DNA of 64,000 nt from Leucosporidium creatinivorum (GCA_001600635.1 BCKL01000022.1:310001-374000); one strand, 5' to 3'; counted from the stretch's first letter, positions 44,691-56,979 are shown. Program-made: numbers and translations. Notes: a model not told the origin generated them from the letters alone.

Positions 44691-46054
44691 CTACTTCCTC
44701 TTGGCGGCCCTCGGCTTTCCCCTCCGCACGCCCGTCGTCGAGCTCTCCTCCCCCGAGTCATCTACAGGATCAGCGGCCTTGATCTCCTTCAGCGCTTCTT
44801 CGGCCTTCTTTTTCTCAGCAGCAACCTTGGCCTCAGCCTCGGCCTTCTCCCTAGCGAGTCTGAGGCGGAGGAGAGGTTAGCTCGGCGTTCATTTTGGGAC
44901 GAAGGTAGCCATGGGCCGAGTGAGGGAGAACACGCACTTGGCTTGAGCAGCAGCCAGAGCCTCCTTGGTCTTCTTTCCACTGGTGTCCGCCTTGTGGAAC
45001 TGTGGGAGAGGGTGGTCAATTCGGTGATATCTCGGGCGCCGAAGGAGCGGCTCACGAAGCCGATGACCAGGTTGGCGAGGAATCCACTCATGGCCAGCAG
45101 GAAGAAGTTGGGGATCTTGGAGATAGTGCGGTGGTACCAAGCCCAAGCGTCGGCGACCTTGATGAGCGCAGGCTCCCTATTGAGGCGACGGAAGGGCGGT
45201 CAGCGCTGCTCGTCCGAGCCTTCCTGATAGACGTACAAGGATCCTCCGGGAGCGAGCGGCGACCTCCAAGCGTTCAGATTACTCCAGAACTCTTGCGCAG
45301 CGATCAAGTTGCTGGTAGGGATGTGGAAGGGAGGGACTTGGTTCGCCGAGAAGAAGCGGAGAGTTCGGAGGTTATCGGTCGCGATGACAAGCATGGGAGG
45401 CCTGTCGAGATACATAAGGCGGTTAGCTCGACCTTCGTATAGACCTCTGGAGCACCGAACTCACTTCCACATCCACCAGCGAGTGGTGAGGATGGTCTCC
45501 GTGTTGTAGTTGAGACGAGCGAAGCGGAAGTTCTGGGGGAGGTCTCCTCCACCCTCCGACGAATTGAAGAGTGCTACAGCTTCGAAGGCTTCGCTCGCTT
45601 GCTTTGATACACTGTAGGTGACCGCACGGTCAGTCAGCTGGATCCGCGAGGTGGGGCAGGAAGGCCACTGACGTATCCGGGCCGTAGACGTTGATGATCC
45701 ACACTGTATCCAGATCCAGCGATGCAGCAAGAGGGTTGTAGGTTCCTGTTCGGAGCACCGTCTCCCAATTGTCGTCCTTGAGGTCGACTGAAGTGAGCGA
45801 CGAGGATCAGCTCCCGCTTCGAAGCCAGATTAGCGAGCAGAGTACTCACGAGCATAAGGATGCGGCTCAGGCTGTGCTGGCTCGTTCTTCATGATCCGCT
45901 CAATCTTGTCGTCGTCGAGCCGCAGGACGTTCTTGAGCACTCCACGACCGATGGCCTGTGTCGTCTGGGCGAGAAGATCGAACGGCCCTGTAGCTTGCAC
46001 ATGGGGTACAGCTGCAGCAGCGAGCAGGAGTAGTGATGATGAGATCCGAACCAT
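44691..46054 (-). CDS. ER thioredoxin-like membrane protein without CXXC
   Basis: About 330 residues in about eight exons. It has an N-terminal signal peptide (MVRISSSLLLLAAAAVPHVQA). A thioredoxin-like domain follows: DDNWETVL, then WIINVYGPDT where a catalytic APWC-x-x-C would sit, then FRFARLNYNTE, and PPMLVIATDNLRTLRFF. A single TM segment (FFLLAMSGFLANLVIGFV) and a cytosolic Lys/Glu-rich coiled coil ending in KPRAAKRK complete it. The active-site cysteines are absent and the splice junction over that region (GPDT-VSKQ) keeps phase, so it is likely a redox-inactive ER chaperone-type protein of the fungal thioredoxin-like group. The basic C-terminal end could act in ER retention. Function is inferred only. 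Confidence 0.7.
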
Positions 46055-46288
46055 CTTCAACCGGCGAGTCGTCGGAGTGAGATGCGAGAGAGCGGAGGGA
46101 AAGAGGTGAACCGCGTGCTCCGCTCGCCTATCTCTTGGGCGCCGCGTGTGGGAGAGCCGAAAAGGAGGTGTAGCCAATTGCTAATGTATTAGTACAACAG
46201 TTCCCGAAATGCTATCAAAGCCTGCTTCCCGGACAGAATCTCGACCGAGCTCCTCTACCCCCTCTCCTAGCATTCCGCTGCTCCTCTC

Positions 46289-49200
46289 TTAACTCTCTAC
46301 ACCCCTCCTCCACTTTTCTACCATCCCACCGCCCCCTCCTCCAATACTTCCCATCTCACTCGCCGCGTAATGATTGTACGACTGCTGCTGAGCCATGGCG
46401 AAGGCGAACTGCTCCTGCTGGAAGCGCGCCGCTTGCGAATGATGCTGCTGTTGTTGGAGGTAGAATTGTTGCTGCTGTTGCTGTTGCTGTTGATGATACG
46501 AGTTGTGGCCCATCGCCGCGTAGCCGAGAGGTCGGTCGTCCTCGTCCTCGCCTTCTCGTTGAAACGGCGGAAGCATTGACGCTCGAACGCCGAGTGGGAC
46601 ATCGTCCTCCTCGTCGAAGGTGGGAACTCCTCCTCCGCCGACGTGCGATGAGCTTCCGCGGTAGGAAGGGAGCATCGAAGCCCTCAAGGCGAGAGGGATG
46701 TCGTCCTCATCGTCGTCGTCGTTGAGCGGTGCGCCTGCCGAGGACTCCGTCGGCAGCGAGGTAGAAGGAGGAGAGGGAGGCCTGTCCCCTCGTACCTCCC
46801 TGATCTGCCCTCGCTCCCGGTCCGTAAGCCTCCAGCCATCTTCATCTTCGGCGATGCCGAGGTCCAAATGAAGAAGTGGTGGAGCCTGGCCCGCGCTGGG
46901 GTAAGTCGCCGGGTTACAGCGCTCTCCGAGAGGTCGAGTGTCAGAGGCGGTGCTGTGACTCCCGGTGCCGCTACCGAGGCCGAGTAGGAGGGATTCGTCG
47001 GCGGCTTGCTGTTGAAGTTGAGAAGGGTCAGCTCGGCACTATTCGGGCAACGGGGTGAAGGCAGACGCACTGAAGGAGTCATATCGCCCATCATGACCGC
47101 ACGCCTCAGCCGCTCTGAATGCTCAGCCGACGTCTTCTCCTGTTCGGCCGTCTTCTTGGGCGGGTTGAGTGGAGAGGAGCTGAGAGGGATACGCGAAGGG
47201 ACGGGTGGGGGTTGATAGTCGTCGTTGTCGTCCGAGGCGGTCGATGAGGAAGCTTTTGGCGATGCTGGGGCGGGGAACCACGAGGAGGTCGAGAGGTCGG
47301 CGGGGTCGCTGAGGCCGGAGGGCAGAGAGATGGAGGGGACCATGGCGGAGTGCCCTCCTTGTTGAGGGCGAACAGGACTGGTGGGGTATTGTGGTGAGGT
47401 AGGTGGGGAGCGGGCTATCGAGGTAGAAGTCAGCTTTCGCCGAGCGAAGTCGCCGAGCCAACTCACCGACGTCGCTAAACCCATCCCTCGGAAACTCGCC
47501 CGACGGCCTCCCCGTCTTCAACAGCTTTCCCTTTCCACTCCTCTTCTTCTCCTGCTTCTCCCTCTCCTTCTCCCACACAATCCTCTCCCTCTCCTCCTGC
47601 GCCTCCCGCTCCTTTGCCTCCTCCGCCTCAATCACCTTCAACCGCTCCATATCCCTCTGATACACGAGATCAGGTCCAAAGATACTCATCGCCGACTTGC
47701 TCCTTCTCGCCGCTCCCAAACCCGTAGTCTCGGCCCCGGTCTCGGCGCCGCCTTCCACCTCCGCTGCTACTCCATGAGCAGCGAGCAGCTTTTGACCGGC
47801 AGGCGAGTCGCCCCAATCCATCATCGAGCGACGGCCATCTTGACCAGAGACGTAGTGGCGAGCGCGACTCTTTTGCAGGTTCTGCCGCTCGGCCATCACG
47901 TCCATAAGCGAGCGACCGTACAGCGCGCCGGCTGGCCGTTGAGAGGCGGGGTGAGCCTCTTCGTCGTTGAGCGTCTCCTCCTCTTGGTTCTCCTCCTCCT
48001 TGTCAGATTCGTGCCCCTCCTTGCGAAGCTTTGGTGGCGGACTGCGAGGTCGACCGGCCAATGGCGCAGGCATGAGAACGACGGCCGGAGGGGCGCCAGC
48101 GTCCTTGTTGACGAAGACGGGTCGCTCCTTCTCGACCTCTTGTCGTTGAGCAGCGAGGAAGGTAGGGTCGAAGCGAGAGGTGAAGGTGGCGGGAGTGGTA
48201 GGACGCATGGAGAGGGAGGAGAGTGGGCGAGAATCGTCGGCTTCGTCGTCGGCCGGCTCTCCACGAGATGGAGGGTCGAGGGTGGTAGAAGGGGCGACGG
48301 AGAAGCGAGAAAGAGGTCGTGATGCTGTGGTGGACCTTCCTGGTCGGGCGAAGGAAGAGGAGACGCGAGGATTCGGCTCCTCGGCGGTAGTTTGATCGCC
48401 GAGGGAGAAGAGCGAGTGACGGTTGGTGACTGGAGAGGTAGAGTAGGAGGAGAGGCGACTGGTGGCAATGTTGGAGTTGCCGAGAGGGTCCGGGGAGAAT
48501 GAAGGGCGACCAGAGGAGAAGTCGGCTGAGTCGGCGAAGGAGGAGAGGTCGCCGAAAGAGGGAAGTTGAAGAGCATCCGAGAGGCTCTGCGTGCGAGCGC
48601 GACTGGCGCTTCCTCTGCGTTCCAGGATCCGAATGCGCCGTGCAAGAGGTGGATCCTCGCCCTCGCCGACAGCGGAAGAAGCGGAGGGTTCGAGGAGGGA
48701 GGCGGTGGAAAGGGCGCGAGGGCGGTCGAGGTCGGGCATGGAGCGAGTCTCGTGGGCGTCCATTTGAGCTTCCGCGTTGCTGAGCATGCCTCGAGGGAGG
48801 GGTAGTAGCGTCTCCACTGGCGACGTTGGCAACGAGCCCGAGCCGAGCTGGTCCATGATCTGTCCGAGCCCCCACTCGTTTGCCAGTCGTTCTTCGGCTT
48901 CGGGATCCTGCTCCTCATCCTCCCATCCCATGAGCGAAGGACCCATGCTCTTCCTGTTGGCCAAAGGGTCGATGCTACCCCGCTCGCTTGAGCCGCCTCC
49001 AAACATGGGCGACGCTCGTCCTCCAGCCGAGTAGGTGCCCGGGCGGAGCTGGGACTCGGCCACATCGATAGCAACAAAGTAGCCTTGCTCCTCCGGCTCG
49101 TCTTGTGGCTCCTTGTGAGAGACAAATAGGTGACGGAAGGGCGTAAGGATAGCGCTGCGGCCGGCTGCAGAGTCGTTGGAGAAGGGGCCGTCCGGGTGTT

Positions 49201-49365
49201 CTGGCGCGTCGTAGCCTGGTGCATCACTAGTCAGTTAAGTGTTGCTCGCAGCTCCTACTGCTTTGCAAACTCACCGAGAAGCGCCGCTGCTAAATGAGCC
49301 CTGGAGACCTCCTTGCTGGGCTCGAGCGGCGGTGAAAGAGGTGGCTCCGATGATTGGAAAGCCAT
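46289..49365 (-). CDS. Large disordered fungal protein, unknown function
   Basis: About 950 residues in four or more exons. It opens MAFQSSEPPLSPPLEPSKEVSRA and continues into a conserved-looking segment (PFRHLFVSHKEPQDEPEEQGYFVAID), given here only as position ~49080-49160. After that it is mostly Ser/Pro-rich disordered sequence. A short better-defined block around SLMDVMAERQNLQKSRARHYV and a charged helix (EEAKEREAQEERERI) lie near 47570-47900. The C-terminus has two DDIPLALR/DDVPLGVR-type repeats followed by Gln-rich sequence, ending WRRGVES. The start at 49365 was preferred over an upstream in-frame ATG at 49485, which adds low-complexity sequence. No enzyme domain recognised; a cortical or signalling scaffold is possible. 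Confidence 0.65.
46442..46495 (-). repeat. CAG/CAA run (polyGln)
   Basis: On the coding (minus) strand this encodes two glutamine tracts separated by FYL near the C-terminus of the disordered protein. Mixed CAG and CAA codons suggest older, more stable tracts than those in SEC31. Confidence 0.75.
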
Positions 49366-50012
49366 GCTGGGCTGTTGCCCTGTCGTGCTACAGCTTCGAG
49401 CGAGATGGGCGGCGAGAGACGAGGTGAGAGGACAGAGGAAAGAGACGAGCGAACGGCTCTCGCGCGAAGTTCGCGTGGTCTGCACACTACTGTAGGTCGG
49501 TGCAGGATCGCGCTTTTGATGGCCTGCAGCGTACTCTGTGAATCTGTAGCACCATTTCCCTCTTACTCTCTCCTTCTCCCGCTCCCTCCTTGCACTGCAG
49601 CTGCTGGCTCGGCGAACGCTTCGCAGCCCTTGACCCCTGGATTTCCGGTCGAGCAGTCCGGGAGTCCATTGGGAAGCTGCAGGACTCTTTTCAGCTGCTT
49701 TTACGAATCATACTGTAGCCCATTCGGGGTTAAGGCTCGAGGAGACCTTCGCTCGGGGCGCTACTTGCTGCGACACCGCTCCGCGTTCGCTCTTGCCTTC
49801 CTCCTTCGACGCTCGTCTCTTGCACTCTTGAACAGCATCTTATTCGCTACAGCTCGATACCAAGAATAGCTAGCTGCCCGACTAGCTACTCGCTCTTCTT
49901 GTTCGCCCCTCGCTACTTTAAAGGCGCCGGCTCCCCTTCCACCTCGCTGCCTCAGACTCGCTCGTCTGCTTTCTGCAGCTCTCGCGCTTTGGCAGAGCTC
50001 TCTCACAACAAC
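49366..50012. promoter_or_regulatory. Divergent promoter region
   Basis: Between two uncharacterised genes that start outward. No coding content recognised. The last ~150 bases before the plus-strand ATG are pyrimidine-rich. Short open frames are not conserved-looking. Confidence 0.4.
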
Positions 50013-51522
50013 ATGGCTTCTGCTGTGTGCTCTGATGCTCGCAGGTAAGCTTCCCTCCTCCCCCTTTCAGCTAGGCGCCGAGCGCAAGTCCGTGCTGGTC
50101 ATCCTGTGGAACCGGGAACTGCTCGGGAAGCTGTATTGACTTCGTGTTGATTCTCCAGTGCTCATGACACTCTTGTCATTGTTCGGCCACCTACACATCA
50201 GCAGCTCGCCCTGCAGGTTCAATTGATCCATCCTCGGGAGGAGAAGTCAGAGAGCACTACAGCACCACCACCAAGAAGGAAGATGACGCCTCTGTACTCA
50301 CTACACCACCATGCTCATCGCTCGACACATATCTCCGACGCTGGTGAGTTCCGCTTCGTTCGGGGAAGCACCTCGGCGATTGTCTGACTCGACTTTCAAC
50401 TACCCTTCATTGGCTCTCACAGCCTCCGACGAGCGAGTCGCCAAGTTTGTCAAACGTGGCATCGAGATCCCCGACCTCGCCATCCTCGACTTGGTGCAGA
50501 GCAGCGACGCGCTACCCCCCTCGGCGCCCTCCGCTCCGCCAGCTTCGACCCTCTCGTCTTTTCCTCCCTCCTCCCTCACCAGAACCGACACCGACTCTAC
50601 CTCCGCCGACTCGAAACCACCCTCCCTAATCCGCAAACTCCGCAACCTCGCCTTCCACCAGAACGCTCCCGCTCCTTCCTCCGCCGAAGCGACCGCCCCT
50701 CCGAAGCTTCCCACATCGACTTTTGAAGGTCTCCTCTCCTTCGGACTCGCTCACGCTCTCCCCATCTCTCGACTACCTACCCTCGCTCTCGACCCTACGC
50801 CGAGCCCAAGCTACAGCTTCGTCATTGGCAAATGGCTGCGCGAAGGCGAGGGAGCTGCAACCGAGGCCGGAGGCGTTACGTTCGAATGGAGAAGGGAAGA
50901 GCCTAGGCGGCGAGGGAGGGGGACGTCGGGAACGATGGTTAGTGCGCTGTCGAGAGAGGGGTCGCCGATACCAACTCCGCCAGCCTCGCCTTTGTTGCGC
51001 CCGGCGGGAGGTCACCGAGATTCGCTCTCCGTTCCCGGCACTCCTCCTGCTATGCCACACCGCCGATCTTGCTCCACTCCCAACACCGACATCCCCGAAC
51101 GACCGACCCTCACCTCGACCTACCAATCCTTCGACCTCGGCTCTCAGAACTCTCCCACCCCCTCCCTCCTCGCCCCTTCTTCCCGCTCTCGCTCTTCCTC
51201 CATTTCCTCCGACCCGTCCACCAGCCAACCGGCCCCCGACGCCCACATATGGAATCTCTACCTTACGCCCTCCTCCTCGACAACAACTCGCTACCGCCTC
51301 GCCACCCTGTCTCCAACGCCCTCCCATCCCCGTCTCGTCGGGCACGTCTCCGTCCCTCCCTTACCTGACGACTTCCCCGAAAAGGAAGTAGGCATGGCGG
51401 CGGAAGAAGTGGAGGAGTGCTTGAGCGTGCTGTGTCTTTGGTTGGTGATGAAGGAGAGCGCTGGGTCGGATGGGAAGACGGCGGCCGACGGGGGGTGGTG
51501 GAAGAGGAGAGGGTCGAAGTGA
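50013..51522 (+). CDS. Uncharacterised fungal protein, Ser/Pro-rich
   Basis: About 440 residues in three exons. Exon 1 is tiny (MASAVCSDAR). Exon 2 adds SAHDTLVIVRPPTHQQLALQ and a basic stretch. Exon 3 is long. The joins keep phase (AR-SAHD through GTAAGC...CCAG; ISDA-ASDERV through GTGAGT...ACAG). The middle and C-terminal parts hold folded-looking blocks (VAKFVKRGIEIPDLAILDLV; TFEGLLSFGLAHALPISRLP; YSFVIGKWLREGE; HIWNLYLTPSSSTTTRYRLA; VEECLSVLCLWLVMKE) between Ser/Pro-rich linkers. No family recognised. The multi-block pattern suggests a real conserved protein rather than a chance frame. It converges with the AFG1 gene. Confidence 0.7.
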
Positions 51523-51826
51523 GCTGTTCTCAAGCTCCGTAGAGGTGTTTAGACTATGTTGTAGAGTAACTAAGGACACTTGGACACTTCGACTCTTCGG
51601 CAGAACGAAGCGAGAGCAGAAGAGAAGGAAGCGAGAGCAACGGCCTTCACGCTGAAGAAGCGTCAGAGTGTGTAGTCTATGCGTCTAGATTACTTCTCGC
51701 TATCTGTCTTCTCGTGTACAGTCGCTCCCTTTCCCCAAGCGCCCGCCTTCTTCCCCCAATCTTCACGAACACTATGCTCGGCGAAGATGGTCAGCTCGTC
51801 TCTTACGGCAAGCGGCGAACAGGCGC
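51523..51826. other. Convergent intergenic region
   Basis: About 300 bases between the 3' ends of the gene at 50013 and AFG1. Probably two 3'UTRs. Nothing else seen. Confidence 0.4.
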
Positions 51827-54581
51827 TCACCCCCAAACGTGGTCCTCCTTTAGTACCGGCGCCGGCGCCGCTCGCCGATCCTCCTCGTCGAGAACATTGA
51901 ACTTGACGCCCCGCTTCCCTCCCTTGCCCTCCCTCGTTACCTCAACCTGCTTCCCCGTCTTCGGCAATCCCTCAGGATACCTCACCCTCAGGTTCCTCGG
52001 ATCCAACACTCCCGACAACTTCTGCTCCTCGCCCGCAAGCTCGACAGCTGCGCCCATAGAGTGTAATGCGGGTGCTGAAGCTCGGGCTGAGGCAGCGGCG
52101 GCGGAGGCGGAGGCGAGAGCTGAGGAGGCGGGACGCTCCCAGGTGCGGAAGGAGGGGTCGAGAGGGGTGTGAGTCGAGTTGACGAGGAACTCGGCGGAAG
52201 ACATCTCGTGCACGCGGGAGACGGCGCGCTTGAATGCGAACCGCTCTTCCTCGCCTGTGGAAGAGAAGGGGGTCAGCGAGAAGTACCACAAGCCGATAGA
52301 TGCACAGTGCTCACCGGTGAAGATGGCCAAGGACTGAAAAGCCGGGATCGAAGCACTCGGGTGAGGATCGGACCTCTGAGACCGCCGCTGCTCCTCCCTC
52401 GCCCTCTCCTCCCTCGCCGCCTGCAGGATCGCGCGAACTTCCTCCACCCGGGCCGGATCTTGATAAGCCTTACTACCCTCCATAGCATCGTACGAGCTGA
52501 TGTTCGGCCGATACGGCGTCTCGAGGTCGTGCATGACATCGCCCATCATCTCCTCGGTCAGAGAATCGCCGATCTCGCCTGCTGGATCGGCGGTCATGCG
52601 AGAGGAAGGGACAGAAGAGTCGGCGTCGTAGTTCCGAACCGACGAGAAGGGAAGGTCGTGACCTCCGGCCGTGGTGATGTCGTCCGGTGAGGGTTCGGCG
52701 AAGGGAGAGGGAAGGGAAGAGGTAGGGACGGCGTCGGGGAAGAAGAGCGAGTCGACGTGATCCTCGGCGAAAACGAGTAGCCTAGTCTTGGCCTCATATG
52801 CGCAATCGAGGAGCGAAATGAGTCGCCGAGCTTCGTTCTTAGCGCTCAGAGGGAGGATGGGGACGTCGGTGAGGATGATGGTGTGCTGTAGGACAGACGA
52901 GAGTCAGCGTTCAAGTCGGCCAATGAGTTCTCGGCGAGACGACGTACGAAGTTGCTGCCGATGGTGATGTAGTCGGCGGGGCCGAGCGCCGCTAGACAAA
53001 GCTGAGCGAAGCTGAACCGCGCTACTCCTCCCACCGCCCACGGCACGACCAGCCGTCGTCCGTACACTGTCAACTCAGTCGGCGCTCCCTGCTCTTCCCC
53101 AACGATTCTCTGCACCGCCTCCTCGAATTCCTTCTCCTCGCCCTTGACGAACCAACCTCTCGCTCCCGTACCCCATCGCTTCCATGCTTCGACCTTTCCA
53201 AAGTCACCTGCTGGCCGATCATCTGCAGCGTCGATAGCGTCCCGACTGCGCTGTTCTCGTCGGTAGTCGAGGGCCGAACGAAGCTCGAAGGCGGGCGAGC
53301 GAGCGGCGAGGGCGACGAGGAAGGGGCTAAGGCTTTCTCGTTGGACGCCGGCGTTGTAGAGGTCTGCAGAGGTAAATGTTAGCCATATCTAGCGAGGCTG
53401 TGAGAAAGGTCCGACTCGCCTTCTGGTACTCGATTCGAAGTTCCAACGACGACTCCGCCGAGCCGCCAATACCATGACAGTACGCGGTTAATGAGACCAG
53501 CGCCGGCGATGTCGACTAGCTGCACCTCATCGAAAGCGAGAAGCCATCCGTGCTGCTTGATGAGGTCCCGAGCTACGCCGGCGAGGACGAACTCGCGAGT
53601 GTTGAGGTCGGCGTCGTTCGGCGATCGTCCTCCGGCGAAGACCGATTGCCATCCCTTCGTCAAAGCTTGAGCTTTCATCTCCTCCCTCCTCGACCAAGGG
53701 TAGCCTCCCTCGCCCTTCTCGCTCAGTTCGTTGGCTATCCGCTCCTCCACCTCGTTCTCTAGCCGCTGCTTCTCGAGTGCTTGGTGTACTGAGGTGTAGA
53801 TGGAGAGGAGGAAAGAGTGATAGTGGAACCGGACCTTGAGTGTAATAGTGGAATAGTGGGCGAGGACCATGAGGAGCGAAAGCGCCGAGAGTTAGCTTCG
53901 GCGTTGCTCCCGCTCGACCTGAGAGGCTCACCTTGTGCGGTACGGGCAGGGATTGGAAGAAGATGTCCATGACAAGACTCTTGCCACTGTCAAGTCGGAC
54001 AGGTCAGCTTTCGGAGGGGGAGAGAGCGTACAGACCGACTAACGTCCCCGGCGGACCCGTCAGCAAGAAGCCCTTCGGTGTATTGAGATACTCGAGACCC
54101 TCCGCCTCCTTCAGCACCTTAACCAGAGCGGTCGACTTGCTCTTCTCATCCATAGAGATGAGAGCTTGTCGCTCGGCTGCTTCCTCTTCCGTCAACCCCA
54201 TTCCGAGGTGGGAGAGCGGCGAGCGGCTGAATGGCCATGCTGGTACGACTCGGGCAGCAGGGTCGGAGGTGGGGCGAAGAGCTTCGAGTAGTGTGAGCAG
54301 CCGGACTGGCGGTTGATAGTCGAGCAGCTCCTCCGTCAGCTTGCGGATCCTGTAAAGGCGGCGCCGTAAGCTTGCGAATCGGAGGCCGCTGCAGTGCAGA
54401 CTCACTGTACTAGAGCTCTGATCTGTTCTGAGTCCTGCTTGATTTGCCCCGTCGCGACCATCCCTCGATAGACGGCCAAAGGGTCCGTCAGCGCGACTTG
54501 CGATTCGGGCGCGGTCGCCAGGCGTCGGCTTGGCTGTAGTAGACTCCGAGCAGCTGCCCGTCTAGCAGAAAGACAAAGCAT
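51827..54581 (-). CDS. AFG1: AFG1-like mitochondrial AAA+ ATPase
   Basis: Mitochondrial inner-membrane ATPase (yeast Afg1, human LACE1/AFG1L) that helps clear or insert respiratory-chain proteins. About 770 residues in about nine exons. The N-terminus (MLCLSARRAAARSLLQPSRR) is a mitochondrial presequence. GFLLTGPPGTGKSLVMDIFF is Walker A, split by an intron; LLAFDEVQLVDIA is Walker B. GTSNRVPEDLYNAGVQRE and WFVKGEEKEFEEAV also fit the family. RLLVFAEDHVDSLFF and EMSSAEFLV lie toward the C-terminus. A Ser/Ala/Asp-rich insert of about 150 residues between LLVFAEDHVDS and the RFAFKRAVSR block makes it longer than the usual ~500 residues. One intron (53364-53419) has a GC donor. The start gives the best presequence. 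Confidence 0.92.
53364..53419 (-). other. GC-AG intron in AFG1
   Basis: The exon ends ...CCAGAAG and the intron starts GCGAGTCG and ends CTGCAG, 56 nt, phase 1. Joining gives NRVPE-DLYNAGVQR, the conserved AFG1 segment after Walker B. The nearby GT dinucleotides (in GTACCA and GTCGGA) give the wrong phase. Confidence 0.85.
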
Positions 54582-55271
54582 CCTGTAACGAGTGCTTGAG
54601 GCGAATTGGCGAAGTGATACGATGTGGTCAGACCCAAGAAGTTCGGCGCGAGACGGCGGCGGTCTTTCGCTCTCGCATCTCGGCATCGTCGAGGTTCAGA
54701 TGAATTTGGACGCTCAGTCACTCTTCAGCACGATTCAGGATCGTCTTGTGGAGCTCCTGCTGCTGACTCGACCGATCTCGCGCCCTCCACCGCCGCCGGC
54801 ATCTCCGACGAGCTCGCTGCTTCGGACTTGGTCGTTAACCTGGCGCTGAGGCTCACTGGAGTTAATGGGCCACCGCTGAGCAGACTTTGAGGTCTTCAAA
54901 GATACCTCCCCTGCTCTACCGAACACTCAAGTCAGCTACAAACCTCGAGCTCGGTGCTCGGCGGAGGCGCAATCAGGGGCTTGGATCCGAGCTCGACAAT
55001 CGCTGATACCGGCTCGCCGTACAGATGATGTAAGATACCCTAAGCACCGCATCTGCCTCGCCTCCGCACTAAGATGTTCGCTCCCAGCGAAGCCCTCGCT
55101 ACTTTCTCATGAATTACCTCGCTACTTCGCAAGGATATGACTTTGGCGCGCTTCCTGCTGCTTTTTGGTTCTCTAAAACTCACCTGCGCTCTTTGAACAC
55201 ACACTCTACCCGACCCCAGCTCTTCTGCACCTCAATTGCACCTCTTCGCCTTGCATTCGCCCTTCGCCAAG
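54582..55271. promoter_or_regulatory. Divergent promoter region, AFG1 / RTA1
   Basis: About 690 bases with outward-facing starts. No coding content recognised; the open frames here are short and overlapping. The last 100 bases before the RTA1 start are C/T-rich, resembling other 5'UTRs in the window. Confidence 0.45.
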
Positions 55272-56979
55272 ATGCCCTCCCTCAAGCAGGCTCTCGCTGC
55301 CTTCCTCGTCGTCTCTTGCTATGCTACATGTGCTCTGGCATATACACCTGAATTCAACGATGTACGTCAATCTTCCCCGCTAACAGAGTGGACCTCGATG
55401 GCTGACTTTCGGACTTCAACGCAGGACGGAACTCCCAAGCGCCCAGTGTGAGCTTCTGCAGCCGAGCTGGTGTCCTGAGCTCGGAACTGATCTCTACTTC
55501 AATGCTCTACAGAGCTGGCTACGTCCCCAAAGTGTGGCCTTGTGTCATCGCCGCCGTGCTCTACCTCTTCACCGCCGTCGTCGCCTGGACTCGTGAGTCC
55601 TGCTCGCTGTGTGACGGACTCTCATGCTGATGTAGCTCGTTCCTTATCAGACTGGTTCCGTATGGGCGGTCAGCGATACCTCCTCACTCTCAGTAAGCTT
55701 CCTCAGCACAACTTCAAGGATCTCGGCGCTGACTCGATGGCCTTTCTGCAGCCATCTCCCTCATCACCATGGTTTTGGGATACGCCCTTCGTATCGGAGT
55801 AGCCAAGAGTCCCTACTCGGTCGGCCTCTACGCCATCGACACTCTGCTCATCCTCCTCTCCGTGAGTCGCGCCCTCCAACCTGTCGGCTCAGCGCACACT
55901 GACTCCTAGCACCCTCCTCTCTCAGCCCTGTGCATTCCTCGCCATTAACTACATGCTCCTCACCCGCCTCGCCGCCTCGCTCGGCGAAGAAGTCACCAAG
56001 AAGTGCCTCTTCCTCCCGCACCGAGTCGTCGTCAAGCTGTTCGTTTGGGTCGATGTGATCTGCTTCCTCCTCCAGGGAAGTGGTGGTGGGATGACCGCGA
56101 TGGAAGGGAGTATTGCAAAGATTGGACATGATGTGAGTTGAGCAGCAGAGGGGCCGAGGGAGGCTCGGCGCTCACTGACCTTGAGGCGACTTTGCAGGTC
56201 TCGCTCGCCGGTCTCGTTATCCAGGTCATATCTTACGGATTCTTCTCACTGCTCCTCGTCTCCTTCATTTTCCGAGTGTGAGTGTCGTCTCCTCTATTTA
56301 GCCAGCCCAGTGCGCCGAGCTGACCCTGCTCGCGCTTTCCAGCCGCAAGAACTACCCTTCGAGCTACTACACCTCCAACGGCGAAGGGTGGTCGGCCTTC
56401 TCACTTTTAAAGAGGACCCCCGTATCCGACTGGCGTGTATTGGCCTACGCGATGTGTCTTTCTTCGGTCGGAGTCATCGTGAGCTCCCTTTCGGCGCTCC
56501 TTCGACGCCTCTGAGCATCTACTGATGATTCCTGGCTGTCCACTATCGTAGATCCGTTGTCTATTTAGGGTAATCGAATACAGTGGAGGCTGTAAGCTAC
56601 ATCCCTGCACTCCCAGAGCTTGCCCCGAGCTGACCCCCTCCCTCGGCGCCCACAGACGACTCCCACCTCGCCACCACCGAGGGGTACTTCTACCTCCTTG
56701 ACGGTCTGCCACTCTGGGTACGCTTCTCCCTCTCCCCGCTCAGCCCCTCATGCACCCTGCACCTCCCGATTCAACCCTCCATGTGAGGGCCGAGCTAACC
56801 CCGATTCCCCTTCGCAGCTCGCTTTCACCCTCTACCTATTCCTCTGGCCCGCCCGCTTCATCGGATCCAATGAGGCTGCTCCCGCTTTTGTCTCGCACAA
56901 CAACAATCTTGAGATGGGAGCGGCCAAGCCTATCAGGTCGGATAACTCTTATGAGACGGGTCAGAAGTGGGGTCAGTAG
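55272..56979 (+). CDS. RTA1-family seven-TM protein
   Basis: Fungus-specific lipid-translocating exporter/stress-resistance family (Rta1, Rsb1). About 360 residues in about ten exons. MPSLKQALAAFLVVSCYATCALA looks like a signal peptide. It is followed by AGYVPKVWPCVIAAVLYLFTAVVAW (TM1, with the Y-x-P motif of RTA1 proteins), ITMVLGYALRIG (the GYxxR element), PCAFLAINYMLLTRL, FVWVDVICFLLQGSGGGM (the family's D-x-x-C/S-x-x-x-Q-x-x-G-G block), LVIQVISYGFFSLLLVS, RCLFRVIEYSGGYDSHL (FR-x-x-E) and a final WLAFTLYLFLWPARFI segment. Each motif fits the family. The substrate is unknown. Some micro-introns split motifs but keep phase. Confidence 0.9.
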
